A DNA stretch of 64,000 bases from Flexithrix dorotheae DSM 6795 (GCF_000379765.1 NZ_KB903443.1:186001-250000), one strand, 5' to 3'. Shown: positions 16,828 to 27,313, counted from the stretch's first letter. Translations and numbers: made by a program. Notes: generated from the sequence alone by a model not told the origin.

Positions 16828-18372
16828 TTATTTATTAATTTTTAGCTTTAAAGCCTCGAGAACTTCCTGAGTTGGTATACAGAAAGCAACGCCTTCAATA
16901 CCAAAGCCTTTTAGCTTGGAGCTTACCACACCCACAACATTTCCGTCTTTATCCGTAATTACTCCACCACTATTCCCTGAATTAATACTTGCATCTGTCT
17001 GGATAAGGGATGAATTTTCTCCTAATTTCCTAAACCCTGAAATTACTCCTTTAGAAAGCGTTTGTGACAAATCCTCTGCAGAGGGAGTTCCAATGGCGTA
17101 TATATCTGAACCTATTTCAAAATTCTTATTTTCTTCCAATCGAAAGGCGAAATCGTTCTTTTCATCAATTTTCAACAGAGCCAAATCATGGATTTTACTC
17201 ACCCTTAATACTTTAGTAGGCAATTCCATCCCATTATTCAATACAACTTTTAAATTACTTGTATCCGAAACTACATGGTAATTCGTAACAATATGCCCTT
17301 GATTGGTAATAAAAAATCCACTTCCGTGCCCTCTTTTATTTCTAATAGTTACTGAAGCCTTAACTGCGCTGCTTAAATTATCAGCATAGGATTCAGGCCC
17401 GGGCAGAACTTTTGCTTCCAGATTTTTTTCAATTTCTAATTGACTGTTATCCTCAAGTAGTTCAATTACTTTTTTCGAATTCATGAACTCAAAAAAATTG
17501 GCCTCTATGGCATCTTTTATAACTGCACTTAAAACAGTATCCGTATTATTAAAATGATACTGGCCAGATAAGGACTTAATCTCAGAAGAATATATGGGCT
17601 GTTGAAAGTAATCCAAAACTTCCCATTTAATTACCATATCTGCATATATCATTCTATGATTATAATAATTTTTAAGTGCATAAGAATTTGCTACTACTTC
17701 ATTAAAAGTGGCTTTGGTAATAGTTGCATTTACCATCAGGTTATTTAAATAGGCCCCTTTTAATACTCTATTTGTGGTATCTATAAATCCGTTTTTGGCT
17801 AAGGTTTCATTTAGTAATAATGTGAATAATGTATTTTCCAATCGTAAACCAATATTTTCATCCAGGTCAATATTGTACGCTACATCTTTCTTATCTTGAA
17901 ACTGATCATAGGGTTGCCTGGTAACCCTTAAATCTTCAGGTTTTATATCAAGAGCTACCTTATTTAAATGAATATTTTTATAACTTTCTTTTTTCTTAAT
18001 GGAGGGTATCAAACTTGAGTTCGCATCAATTGTCTTGGGATAATTATATGCTTTAGGGAACCTATCAGTAACCATTGGATAAAGTAAAACTCCAAATGGA
18101 ATTACCGAAAATGTGTATAAATAAGATCTTCTATTTTGCATTAATATAAACTTGTCTTCTTTATGACCTTCTTTAACAATGGTCACCTGTTTAGGTTTGG
18201 CATCTCTTCTTATTCGATATTTATTATTTTTTACCTCAGGCTCTTTACCATCAATTAATATTTTATTTCCCGATTCGGTAATTATTGCAACATTCTGATA
18301 TCTTGAATTTAAAATACTGGCACAACTATTCAAAAGTGCTACTAATGATAGTAAAGCTACAACTTTTCTCAT
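16828..18372 (-). CDS. Trypsin-like serine protease lipoprotein
   Basis: A 514-residue protein from the ATG at 18372, which gives the SPII signal MRKVVALLSLVALLNSC. The N-terminal ~320 residues are family-specific. A chymotrypsin/Do-like domain fills the C-terminal ~180, with the His in NYHVV, the Asp in HDLALL and the Ser in GNSGG. No PDZ domain follows, unlike DegP. It should be membrane-anchored and face the periplasm or surface. The N-terminal part has PEGA-like features (EGHKEDKFIL near the start). It is transcribed alone. Confidence 0.88.
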   Translation of the reverse strand: MRKVVALLSLVALLNSCASILNSRYQNVAIITESGNKILIDGKEPEVKNNKYRIRRDAKPKQVTIVKEGHKEDKFILMQNRRSYLYTFSVIPFGVLLYPMVTDRFPKAYNYPKTIDANSSLIPSIKKKESYKNIHLNKVALDIKPEDLRVTRQPYDQFQDKKDVAYNIDLDENIGLRLENTLFTLLLNETLAKNGFIDTTNRVLKGAYLNNLMVNATITKATFNEVVANSYALKNYYNHRMIYADMVIKWEVLDYFQQPIYSSEIKSLSGQYHFNNTDTVLSAVIKDAIEANFFEFMNSKKVIELLEDNSQLEIEKNLEAKVLPGPESYADNLSSAVKASVTIRNKRGHGSGFFITNQGHIVTNYHVVSDTSNLKVVLNNGMELPTKVLRVSKIHDLALLKIDEKNDFAFRLEENKNFEIGSDIYAIGTPSAEDLSQTLSKGVISGFRKLGENSSLIQTDASINSGNSGGVITDKDGNVVGVVSSKLKGFGIEGVAFCIPTQEVLEALKLKINK

Positions 18373-18884
18373 TTTAGATTTTTTTAATTGTTTAGGATTA
18401 GAATATATTGCAAACAACGCAAGTGAATACACGTTGTTGTCTGGTCATTTCCTGTTTTGTCAAAAAAATAACCTAAAATGTTTTCAAAAACGGATTAAAC
18501 ACAATACCAATATCCTAAATCGTGAAAATATATTTCGCCATTCATCCTACTCCTTTGCTTTTATTATTACAAAATTTCCAGATTTGCTCCATTTCAGGTA
18601 GTATGGAAAAAGTAAACCTGGCTATCTCCAGATAGCAGGAAATGATTGTTTTGGCTTATTTAATTAGGATTTGCAGCAGGTTTTCCTCCTTCACTATTTT
18701 CTTTTGATTACGGTTTATACAACTGCCTTTTTGATGCAGATATTTTGTCCCCAACCGAAACTATACACGTTTTTAGATTTGCTTAAAACCTTTCGGAACC
18801 ACTCACCATTCTTAAACCAAAAAAAATTGGCATTTATATCAAAAAGGGATGCCGAACAGGCTATGTTTTCGGAAAATATTTGCC
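18373..18884. other. Gene-free intergenic region
   Basis: An open frame at 18671-18895 on the plus strand lacks a ribosome site, any motif and normal composition, and runs into the terminator. I do not accept it. Nothing else is visible. Confidence 0.4.
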
Positions 18885-18920
18885 AATGCCCCTGAAGGAA
18901 GTTGGTACTTCAGGGGCATT
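18885..18920. terminator. Terminator at the end of Sus-type locus 1
   Basis: A perfect 13-bp stem, AATGCCCCTGAAG / CTTCAGGGGCATT (18885-18897 and 18908-18920), with a 10-nt loop. It lies about 27 bp past the stop of the DUF1593 gene. The tail is only moderately T-rich on either strand. Confidence 0.7.
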
Positions 18921-18946
18921 ATTAATTATTGCATCAGCACAAAGAT

Positions 18947-20434
18947 TTATGGTTTTCCATTTAAAATCACACGCTTATACCTTGCCAATTGCGGAACACC
19001 ATTATCCCTCACTTCGCAAATTATATGAATACTGAATGCAGTATCAATATTTTCAGGTACTTGTAATGTAGCATCCTGAGCATTGGCATTTTCAATATTT
19101 ACAAGGCCTTTAAAGCTGCTTGCCTGATTATCGAACCACCATTTGTAAGTGAGTTGATTTTTATCCGGGTCATAAGTTCCTTTGGCACTTAAATTTATTG
19201 TTGAGCCTGGTTTTGCATCTAAATCCAATTCATGACTGAGCATCACAACTGGTGGATGGTTTGCTTCTTCAAATGATTTCACACACCAATCTGCCCGTGC
19301 TGCAAAGTCATTTTGAAAGGCATCCGCCCATCTGGTGATTGACTTAAAATAGGCATTCATCAAATCCTGATTTTCCGGATACTGATCACGCATATAGGCT
19401 CTTCCCCAGGCAGAATTGGTGTACCACCTCCCTTCGGGGTATTTATAATTTGAAAGCGGTACGGAATCAAGCCAGGTATTTTCACGTACTTTTACATATC
19501 TGCCACCCCATCCTCCATAATCAGGTGATTCCATATTTCTTAATCCTGTTGGTATGGTATGTAGGAATGCAGGAGAATCACCCTCTGAACGGAAAGAACC
19601 TTTTTGTTTAGGGCTTCCAGCTCTCCATCCTTCATTGTCATTGCCACCTTTGTAGGCCTGGTATAGAGAGCAAAGTGGGCCATGCTCATTCAAAATATTC
19701 GATTTCATCCAATCAACATTGAAGTAATCGATTTTATCCCCGGGTAAGATCTTATCCCATTGATAGGCAATTGCAAAAAACTGGTCGCATATAATGGTTA
19801 AAATATTGTATTTGCCCCAATGGGGACGAATATAGGATTGATAGGTCGAATCCTGTTCCCAAATGAAGAAAAACCTAAGTTTGTTGGCTACATATTCCAT
19901 CTTTTCAGGATGTTCTTCCTCAATTGTTTTAAGCGCACGGGCAATTGTATTGGTGCCTCCCCAGGCCTGAACCCAAACCGGATTATCATCAGATTCATCT
20001 AACAAAACCTGAACAATATGCTGAGAACCCGGGGTAATGGAATCCATTTCACCTTCATTTTCCACATTCCCAAGGAAAGTAATAGATTTTAAATAATCCG
20101 GAGTGGGATAGGCCTTATCGTGCAATTTAAGGTTAGGGTAAACTTTTGCATAGGCGTCAAGATATGGGTCAAGCCAATCGTCACCAGCCCATTTATGCCC
20201 ATGCCAATGATATTGGGAACTGGATGTTACGATCCCCTCAACATCCCATTCGTTTGCATACAATAAAAACCTCACCATGGAGCATTCATCATCTATTTCT
20301 CCATCGGAGGTTACAATTACTCTTGGCTTGCTGATTTCTAATGATTGTTTTTTATTACTTGTGCAGGAAAAAGTGGCTATAGCCATTATGGCAACAAGTA
20401 AAAATGTTTTTTTGCTTATTCTATATTTCTTCAC
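18947..20434 (-). CDS. DUF1593 (Sde182-type) nucleoside-hydrolase-like lipoprotein
   Basis: A 495-residue lipoprotein (SPII ...AIATFSC). The N-terminal ~330 residues match DUF1593, a domain with a nucleoside-hydrolase fold, seen in VIVTSDGEIDDECSMVRFLLYANEWDVEGIV. The acidic cluster resembles the DxDxxxDD calcium site of nucleoside hydrolases. The last ~100 residues (KPGSTINLSAKGTYDPDKNQLTYKW) form an Ig/PKD-like domain. The founding protein was reported as cellulose-binding, but the substrate is unknown. As the last gene of a SusCD locus it is the best candidate for its hydrolase. Confidence 0.88.
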   Translation of the reverse strand: MKKYRISKKTFLLVAIMAIATFSCTSNKKQSLEISKPRVIVTSDGEIDDECSMVRFLLYANEWDVEGIVTSSSQYHWHGHKWAGDDWLDPYLDAYAKVYPNLKLHDKAYPTPDYLKSITFLGNVENEGEMDSITPGSQHIVQVLLDESDDNPVWVQAWGGTNTIARALKTIEEEHPEKMEYVANKLRFFFIWEQDSTYQSYIRPHWGKYNILTIICDQFFAIAYQWDKILPGDKIDYFNVDWMKSNILNEHGPLCSLYQAYKGGNDNEGWRAGSPKQKGSFRSEGDSPAFLHTIPTGLRNMESPDYGGWGGRYVKVRENTWLDSVPLSNYKYPEGRWYTNSAWGRAYMRDQYPENQDLMNAYFKSITRWADAFQNDFAARADWCVKSFEEANHPPVVMLSHELDLDAKPGSTINLSAKGTYDPDKNQLTYKWWFDNQASSFKGLVNIENANAQDATLQVPENIDTAFSIHIICEVRDNGVPQLARYKRVILNGKP

Positions 20435-20483
20435 TTCTATTTATGCTAAAATTAAAAAAGGTCTAAAATTTATAAAATCACAT

Positions 20484-20520
20484 TGGGGTGTTGATTAATC
20501 CTTGTAGAGAAAACACCCCA
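20484..20520. terminator. Intercistronic hairpin between FG-GAP and DUF1593 genes
   Basis: A perfect 9-bp stem, TGGGGTGTT / AACACCCCA (20484-20492 and 20512-20520), with a 19-nt loop. The tail on the minus strand is only weakly T-rich, so it may stabilise or process the mRNA rather than stop transcription. Confidence 0.5.
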
Positions 20521-20535
20521 GTTATTGCTTTCTAT

Positions 20536-22116
20536 CTAATTAAATTGATCGAACTGTATTAAAATTATTGTAGGGGAATTGCTAATTAATCGCTTACTGT
20601 ATTCTCCGCTATTATCTCCTTGTATGGCCATACCAGTAAAAGAACCCAGCACCAGTTCTGGGGAATCGTCATTTTCAAAATCCACAGATTCCATAATTAA
20701 CCATCTCCCCGTTGAGGCTTGGTTAATGGATTTAAGTTCAAACAGAATTGAATCTCCTTTACTTATATTTTCCATAAAGACAAATCCTTCTTTAGACGTA
20801 CGAATCAAGTCAGGGAAAAAGGAAATGGTTGCAATATCCAAATCCCCGTCTTTATCAAAATCATCTGCAATTGCTTTATAAGCTCCATTGAGATGCTGAA
20901 AAAAAGCTTCCTGAAATTTATTTGCCCCGTCATTCAGGAAAATATGAACACCGTGGTAAGGTTTTAAAACCATGGAATAGTCCGCATTATCTCCATTTAC
21001 ATAAATGATATCTTCAAACCCGTCCTGATTCCAGTCTAACATTGAAATAAAAACCGATCCGTAAGATGGGGGAAACATCAATAAATTTTCCATCTTAAAA
21101 TTCCCGTCTCCTTGGTTGTAATAAACATCAATTCGTTCATTCCCCTGGCTCATCAGAACAATTATATCCAATAATCCATCCCGATTGATATCCCTGATAA
21201 TGGCTTTAGAAGCTCCGGGATCATTGCTTAGTATTTTTTTTTGGTATTGCCCATTTACCTGTTTAATGAAAAGGCTGAGTTTACCTGTGTGGTTCCCATA
21301 TTCGCAAACAATAATATCATCTAAATTATCCCCATTAATATCTGTATATTCAGTAAAAACAGGCCGTTGAAGATTCTTTATTAAAGAGGTAAATCCTTTG
21401 TATTCACTTTGGCCATTCACTTTGAATATCTTTATGATACTTCCATCGGGGTTGTCCGTTGGCATAAAACCTCCCATCAGTGTAGCCAATATGGTATCAG
21501 CACTAAATTCAATATGCGAAATGGGCGATGGAATCGCCAAAGTACTAATAGAGCTTAAACTTTGGTCTAATATATTGATGGTGCTATAATCAGCTTTTGC
21601 ATCTGCAACAAATAATTGCTTTAATTCAGCCTGGTATTGAATAGCAGTAACCATTGGAGGTGAAATATGAAAATCGGGCGTCTTTACCTTTAAACCTGAT
21701 AAATCTGATTTTAGATCGAGAGATGGAACTGAAAGGCTGTCAGGAGCATTTTTCACATAAAACTCATTAATAAATTCCCATTGTTCTTCATCTAAAATTG
21801 GTTTGTGGGGATAAATATTTTTCCGTTCCACAAGCCTTCCTCCCTGACCTTTCTCTATTAAACTTTGTCTTGAAATATCCCCATAAATGCCCATACGGTA
21901 ACCCATTTGAGGTAGCGTACTATATTTCCAGGTATTTTTATCCAATAGTTCAGGTTCGGGATAAAGATGGCAACTGCCACAATATTGCCTGGAAAGGGTT
22001 TCTCCAATACCATTTATTTCTTCCTCAGAATTTACCTCCTGGATTGTACTATCCTGAGCAGGATTATTACAGGAAACAAGGAGGATAGCAAGGAAGAAAT
22101 AAAGTATAAATTGCAC
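20536..22116 (-). CDS. Cytochrome c / FG-GAP repeat lipoprotein
   Basis: A 526-residue lipoprotein (MQFILYFFLAILLVSC). A single heme-c site CGSCH lies near residue 48 in a short cytochrome-like region (ETLSRQYCGSCHLYPEPELL). The rest is a propeller with FG-GAP/VCBS-type calcium loops: DINGDNLDD, DINRDGLLD, DWNQDGFED, DFDKDGDLD. Such proteins often lie beside SusCD pairs in Bacteroidota, with unproven roles in ligand binding or oxidation. It follows susD in locus 1, but with a strong terminator between them. Confidence 0.85.
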   Translation of the reverse strand: MQFILYFFLAILLVSCNNPAQDSTIQEVNSEEEINGIGETLSRQYCGSCHLYPEPELLDKNTWKYSTLPQMGYRMGIYGDISRQSLIEKGQGGRLVERKNIYPHKPILDEEQWEFINEFYVKNAPDSLSVPSLDLKSDLSGLKVKTPDFHISPPMVTAIQYQAELKQLFVADAKADYSTINILDQSLSSISTLAIPSPISHIEFSADTILATLMGGFMPTDNPDGSIIKIFKVNGQSEYKGFTSLIKNLQRPVFTEYTDINGDNLDDIIVCEYGNHTGKLSLFIKQVNGQYQKKILSNDPGASKAIIRDINRDGLLDIIVLMSQGNERIDVYYNQGDGNFKMENLLMFPPSYGSVFISMLDWNQDGFEDIIYVNGDNADYSMVLKPYHGVHIFLNDGANKFQEAFFQHLNGAYKAIADDFDKDGDLDIATISFFPDLIRTSKEGFVFMENISKGDSILFELKSINQASTGRWLIMESVDFENDDSPELVLGSFTGMAIQGDNSGEYSKRLISNSPTIILIQFDQFN

Positions 22117-22158
22117 GCTAAAATATTTTATTTATAATAGTCATTTAAATTAAAATAA

Positions 22159-22185
22159 AAAGGGGAAACAGTTAATTTCCCCTTT
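22159..22185 (-). terminator. Strong intrinsic terminator between susD and FG-GAP genes
   Basis: The perfect 10-bp stem AAAGGGGAAA / TTTCCCCTTT (22159-22168 and 22176-22185) has a 7-nt loop and TTATTTTAATTT on the minus strand. It sits in the 85-bp gap after susD, so the two downstream genes need read-through or their own promoter. Confidence 0.75.
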
Positions 22186-22201
22186 AAAAATTTTTGATTA
22201 T

Positions 22202-23776
22202 CTAATCAGCCCCTGGATAACCAGGATTTTGTCTCAAATTTGGGTTTTTATCTATGGCATTTTGTGGAATCGGAAAAATAGTATTCCAACTATCCATTTC
22301 ATAAAAAGATAAGTCTGGTTGATAGCGGGCAATTCTATCCAATAAAGCCTGATCCGGGGTAAAAATAGTGCCATCATCCTTATACATTGGAGGAATCGTG
22401 TAAGTCGCATAAGCCGTTTTATTTGTAAAAAGTTTTCCCTGACGGACTAATTCCTCATAATCCTGGCCTTCAAAACAAAGCTCCTTTCTGAACTCCAGAT
22501 AGATGGAATCCCTAAGTTGATCTTGTGAAAGCCCCGATAATTCATCTAGACCGGCTCTTTTTCTTACCCTGTTTACATATTCGTAAGCCAAAGCAGAGGG
22601 ACCTTCCATCTCATTAATAGCTTCTGAGGCAATTAACAAAACATCGGCAAATCTTAACACCTTAATATTGTAAGCCATTCCATCTGAAACCTTGTTTTCA
22701 GGATCTCTGTATTTATTGATATGCGGTACAGGATACGTATTTTCATGCCATTGAACCAGTGTATCGCCACTAACACTAGGGAATTCAGTTAACCATGTAG
22801 CCTCTTTTCTTTTATCTTTTTCTTCGAATTGATTAAACCACCAAAGACTTCCTATGATGGTTCCCCATTGTCCCGGGCCCCAACCATTGCTATTGGGCTC
22901 ATAATTATTTCCAATTTGGTGACCTTGTGGAGATATGCCATTATATTGTACTTCAAAAATACTTTCAATATTATTGTCAACCTCAAAATCTGATTGCCAG
23001 TAATTGTCTTTTGGCTCTGGCATAAGCCCAAGATTACTTGGGGAATTGATCACATTTAAAGCATTTTCTTTTGCCTCAGGCCAACTTTTTCTGTACAGGT
23101 AAACTTTGGCCAATAAACCCTGGGCTGCTTCCTTGGATGCTCTACCCACATCACTTCCAGAATAATCCATGATATTTGGCAGGTCATTTATTGCCTCTGT
23201 CAAGTCTAAAATAATCTGGGCATATGTTTCTTCTTCAGAACTTCTGGCAACCTGAAGGTCCTTTATATTGGAGGTATTTGTTTCATTCAGGATAAGTGGC
23301 ATTCCTCCCCATCTTCTCACCATATTAAAATAAGTCAAAGCTCTTAAAAATTTGGCTTCAGCTAAAACCCTGGCTTTAAGGTTGGCATCCATTTCAATTT
23401 CCGGCACATTGTCAAGCACAGCATTCGCCCGATTTACAGCCTGCCATACTGCAGCCCAGGTAGCATTGTTATACCGGTCACTAGTAAGCATTCCTGCATC
23501 ATTTAACTGAATAATTACCGCCCGGTCAGAGCTGGTGCCCAGCCTGGTAAAACTTCCATCTGCTGCGTGAGCACTAGAGGTATACCAATATCTGGAATAA
23601 TAATCATTTACATTTAAAGCCGCATAGGCTCCATTTACCGCCACTACAGCATCTTCAGCAGTTTTATAAAAATTTACCGGTGACACTGAATCTCTTGGTA
23701 CTTCTTCCAAAAAGTCACTACAAGATGTCCCACTAAACACTATAGCAAACAGAATATAATATATTAAATTCTTCAT
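22202..23776 (-). CDS. SusD/RagB-type nutrient-binding lipoprotein
   Basis: A 524-residue lipoprotein (MKNLIYYILFAIVFSGTSC). It has the family opening SDFLEEVPRDSVSPVNFY, TPR-like helices (LRALTYFNMVRRWGGMPLIL), the RFADVLLIASEA motif, the FRKELCFEGQ(R/D)YEELVR region and the terminal IPQNAIDKNPNLRQNPGY. SusD forms a lid over the SusC barrel and captures glycan or another ligand at the surface. It starts 16 bp after the susC stop, and the pair is clearly one unit. Confidence 0.95.
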   Translation of the reverse strand: MKNLIYYILFAIVFSGTSCSDFLEEVPRDSVSPVNFYKTAEDAVVAVNGAYAALNVNDYYSRYWYTSSAHAADGSFTRLGTSSDRAVIIQLNDAGMLTSDRYNNATWAAVWQAVNRANAVLDNVPEIEMDANLKARVLAEAKFLRALTYFNMVRRWGGMPLILNETNTSNIKDLQVARSSEEETYAQIILDLTEAINDLPNIMDYSGSDVGRASKEAAQGLLAKVYLYRKSWPEAKENALNVINSPSNLGLMPEPKDNYWQSDFEVDNNIESIFEVQYNGISPQGHQIGNNYEPNSNGWGPGQWGTIIGSLWWFNQFEEKDKRKEATWLTEFPSVSGDTLVQWHENTYPVPHINKYRDPENKVSDGMAYNIKVLRFADVLLIASEAINEMEGPSALAYEYVNRVRKRAGLDELSGLSQDQLRDSIYLEFRKELCFEGQDYEELVRQGKLFTNKTAYATYTIPPMYKDDGTIFTPDQALLDRIARYQPDLSFYEMDSWNTIFPIPQNAIDKNPNLRQNPGYPGAD

Positions 23777-23792
23777 TTTATCTTCTTTTAAA

Positions 23793-26700
23793 TTAGAAAT
23801 TAAGCTTCAGGCCTACTAAATATGTTTTGGCCATTGGGTAAGAACTAATATCCCAGCCGAAAGACCCTCTCACATTGGCTCGTCCATTAGTATCAGGGTT
23901 ATAACCTGTATAATCTGTAATTGTAAACAGGTTTTGACCAGTCACATAGATTGATCCGTCCATTTTACCCAAGAAACTTTGAGGGAAAGAGTAGGTCAGG
24001 GTTATTTCCCGCATCCTAAGATAACTTGCATCCTCCAAAAACCAGTCAGATTCGCCCATGCTACCTGTTCCGCCTACCTGAGGAGCATTTTGAAATGGTG
24101 TGGGCCATGGGGCATCAGTATTTTGAGGTGTCCAGTAATCACCTCTTTCTTTTAACACGTTCTGACCTCTGGTTACGGTGGTATTAAAACGCCTCATGGC
24201 ATTATATACCACACCACCACTCTGACCCTGGAAGAAGAACCTTAATTGAAAATCTTTATAAGAAAGGCTGGAGTTAAATCCATACAGAAAATCAGGATGT
24301 GGACTTCCTATTACAGAACGATCATTAACGTCCAGTATGCCATCATTATTGATGTCCTTATATCTTATCATACCAGGTACTACTCCAGGTTGTAATGTCT
24401 GGCCGGCATCAGCTTCGGCCTGACTTCGGTAAAGCCCATCTGTTGTGTATCCTATAAATACTCCTAAAGGTTCTCCTATAGTTACAAATGACCTTGGAGT
24501 GGCCCCTGCAAAAGTGGGTTGGGCAATTTCATAGGACTGATCGCCTTCCCCCACCTTGCTGGAACTCCCAAGAGAAGTGATTTCATTTTTATTTTTTGCA
24601 AAATTAAATCCGAAGTCCCATTTGAAATCATTTTTATCCAGTAAAACACCATCGATGGTAAGCTCCCATCCCCGGTTTTCCATTTGTCCTAAATTCTGAA
24701 CTGATGGATTACGAATGCCAGAAGTTTCAGGCAATTGAACCTCAAGCAGTAAGTCTTCAGTTTCTTTTATATAATAATCGAAAGTTAAATTTAGCCTGTT
24801 CCCAAAAAATGAAGCGTCAAGGCCATAGTTTGACATGGTAGTTATTTCCCAGGTTAAGTCAGGTACTGCTACCCTGAAAGGAGAATAGCCATTAACAATA
24901 GTTCCGTTTCCGAAATTATATGGTGTGGCTTGCAAGAGTGCCAAAGACCGATAGGTGGGTAATTCCTGATTACCAGCCTTTCCCCAGCCAATTCTCAGTT
25001 TTAAGTTATCCATAAAACTGGCTGATTCGGACATAAAATCCTCGTTGGAAATTCTCCAGGCAGCCGCCACTGATGGGAAAGTAGCCCATTGATTACCATC
25101 CGCAAATTTAGAAGAACCATCTCTACGGGCTGTAAAGGTAGCCAGGAACCGGTCATCATAATTGTAATTTACCCTTCCAATAAAAGAGAGAATGCTAAAT
25201 TCAGCAAACCTGGAGTCCACACTTGGCACTACAGATCCTCCGCCAAGGTCATAAGGACCTGTAATATCCGATGCAAAGCCACGGGCAGAAATCGCCCGAT
25301 ATTCTTCCTGCTCCCTTTGTGAGGTAAATCCACCCAGCGCAGTAATATGGTGTTTATTAAAATTCTTATCGTAGGTGAGAATATTTTCATTTAACCAGGA
25401 ATTCCTGTTTAGTCCACTGGCATTTGCGGAATTAAGTGGGTTTTCATTATTGAATTTTGAGCTTCTAAATACGTGCCTGTCCCTGTTTTCCAAATCAGCC
25501 CCTAAACTTACTTTTAATTTTAAATCAGGAATAATCTGATATTCTCCATAAAGAGTGGTTAAAACCCGGGTTACCACCTGTTCATCCGAAAACTCATTGA
25601 TAAAAGCTATAGGATTTAAACTTCCTTGTGCATCCGGAACATTTGCAGGTAAAAACCGGTTGCTGGAATAGGTGCCATCAGGAAGATAAACCGGTAATAT
25701 CGGAGACATTGCCAGGGCGGTATGTGTCATACTATTGGTTGCTTCACCTTCTGTTTCAGAAGCATTATTGATAGACCTTGAAACATTTAAGGAGTTACCT
25801 ATTTTGAACTTTTCACTGGCTTTAATATCTAGGTTTACCCTCATAGAGTACCTTGTAAAATCTGAACCGGTAAGGATTCCCTCCTGATCAAAATAACTTC
25901 CCGAAACCATATATTGAACAGCTTCTGAACCTCCGCTTACACTCAATTGGTAATTTTGTATTGCGGCTTTTCGCATAATCATGTCCTGCCAATTCATATC
26001 ATTGGGAGGATTGTCAGGGAAAACTACGGGGTCTCCACTATTTGCTGCCGATTCATTATAAATATTTTGATACTCCTGGGCATTCATCAATTCAATTTGC
26101 TTGGCTGAAGACTGGACTCCGTAATATCCATTGAAAGACACTTTTGGAGCACCCTTCTTACCCCTTTTTGTAGTAATAAGAATGACACCATTTGCCCCTC
26201 TTACTCCGTAAATTGCGGTGGCTGAAGCATCTTTCAGTACCTCAATGGATTCGATATCGGCTGGGTTTAAAGTAGCAAGTGGATTTTGGTCAACAGTGTA
26301 ATCTGTGCCTGTGCTGCTATCTAATCCTCTTCCCGCATTGGTATTAAATTGTGATTGCCCTGTAACAGGAAATCCATCAATCACATATAAAGGCTCACTG
26401 CCATTCAAAATAGAAGTAGTTCCTCTAATTTTGATACTCACTCCTCCTCCTGGGGCTGAGGAATTGTTGGTAACGTTCACTCCCGCTATTCTTCCCTGTA
26501 GTCCCTGATCCACTGAAGTTACCGGTTGAGAATTAAGGTCTTCACCTGAAAGGGAACCAACCGACCCGGTTAAATCACTTTTTCTCACCGTTCCATACCC
26601 CACTACTATTACTTCCTCCAGTTGTTCTGTATCAGGATTTAAGGAGATATCAATGGTGGACTGGTTTGTTACGGTAAACTCCTGAGTTTCAAAACCAATA

Positions 26701-27266
26701 AAACTAAACAGCAGTACAGACTCGTTGGGAATTTCCAGCTGGAATTTTCCTTCAAAGTCGGTAGTAGTACCATTTTGGGTTCCTTGCACCAATATACTCA
26801 CACCTGGTAAAGGCTCCCCATCCTCGGAAGATCTCACTATTCCAGAGACTTTATGCTGAAAAATATATTCCTCAACCAGCTTAGTTGATTTTCGTTGCTT
26901 ATATATATTTGGGCTTACATGAATGGTTTCATCAATTCTTTTGAATTTAATTTTTAAATCTTTAGACATTTGACGAAGGATATCGCCTAAGGATTCATTT
27001 TCTACATTAAGATTAATCTTTTGCTTTTCATTCACAAATCTCTTATCAAAAGCAAAATAAAGATTGGTCTGCCTTGATATTTCAATGAATGCGTCATTAA
27101 GGGAGGAGTTCTTTATTTCTAAAGATAGTACAATATCCTCTACGCTTTTTTTCTGGGCGTGGCTGTCTTTTGCAAGAATTATACTACAAAACAGGGCCTG
27201 CAGAAATACCCCATATAGACATAGTTTAGACATTTTATTAATTTGTCTTAGTAATTTCAATTTCAT
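23793..27266 (-). CDS. SusC/RagA-type TonB-linked receptor with STN sensor domain
   Basis: A 1157-residue protein from the ATG at 27266. This start is favoured because both susC genes here have TAAAAATATGAAAT around it. Domains in order: signal peptide, STN domain (~45-115, NDAFIEISRQTNLYFAFDK), CarboxypepD_reg domain (~145-220, VSGIVRSSEDGEPLPGVSIL), plug (~225-360, SVDQGLQGRIAGVNVTNN and LYVIDGFPV), then a large barrel. The STN domain marks transducing receptors that signal to FecR. The fecR and sigma genes lie just upstream, so expression is probably induced by its own ligand. Confidence 0.96.
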   Translation of the reverse strand: MKLKLLRQINKMSKLCLYGVFLQALFCSIILAKDSHAQKKSVEDIVLSLEIKNSSLNDAFIEISRQTNLYFAFDKRFVNEKQKINLNVENESLGDILRQMSKDLKIKFKRIDETIHVSPNIYKQRKSTKLVEEYIFQHKVSGIVRSSEDGEPLPGVSILVQGTQNGTTTDFEGKFQLEIPNESVLLFSFIGFETQEFTVTNQSTIDISLNPDTEQLEEVIVVGYGTVRKSDLTGSVGSLSGEDLNSQPVTSVDQGLQGRIAGVNVTNNSSAPGGGVSIKIRGTTSILNGSEPLYVIDGFPVTGQSQFNTNAGRGLDSSTGTDYTVDQNPLATLNPADIESIEVLKDASATAIYGVRGANGVILITTKRGKKGAPKVSFNGYYGVQSSAKQIELMNAQEYQNIYNESAANSGDPVVFPDNPPNDMNWQDMIMRKAAIQNYQLSVSGGSEAVQYMVSGSYFDQEGILTGSDFTRYSMRVNLDIKASEKFKIGNSLNVSRSINNASETEGEATNSMTHTALAMSPILPVYLPDGTYSSNRFLPANVPDAQGSLNPIAFINEFSDEQVVTRVLTTLYGEYQIIPDLKLKVSLGADLENRDRHVFRSSKFNNENPLNSANASGLNRNSWLNENILTYDKNFNKHHITALGGFTSQREQEEYRAISARGFASDITGPYDLGGGSVVPSVDSRFAEFSILSFIGRVNYNYDDRFLATFTARRDGSSKFADGNQWATFPSVAAAWRISNEDFMSESASFMDNLKLRIGWGKAGNQELPTYRSLALLQATPYNFGNGTIVNGYSPFRVAVPDLTWEITTMSNYGLDASFFGNRLNLTFDYYIKETEDLLLEVQLPETSGIRNPSVQNLGQMENRGWELTIDGVLLDKNDFKWDFGFNFAKNKNEITSLGSSSKVGEGDQSYEIAQPTFAGATPRSFVTIGEPLGVFIGYTTDGLYRSQAEADAGQTLQPGVVPGMIRYKDINNDGILDVNDRSVIGSPHPDFLYGFNSSLSYKDFQLRFFFQGQSGGVVYNAMRRFNTTVTRGQNVLKERGDYWTPQNTDAPWPTPFQNAPQVGGTGSMGESDWFLEDASYLRMREITLTYSFPQSFLGKMDGSIYVTGQNLFTITDYTGYNPDTNGRANVRGSFGWDISSYPMAKTYLVGLKLNF

Positions 27267-27313
27267 ATTTTTACACATTATGGTGGAAAATAATTTTTCA
27301 TCACAAAATTCTG

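Noticed and set aside
18671-18895. 74-codon open frame on the plus strand downstream of Sus-type locus 1
   Set aside because: It overlaps the terminator stem, has no ribosome-binding context and no recognisable domain.
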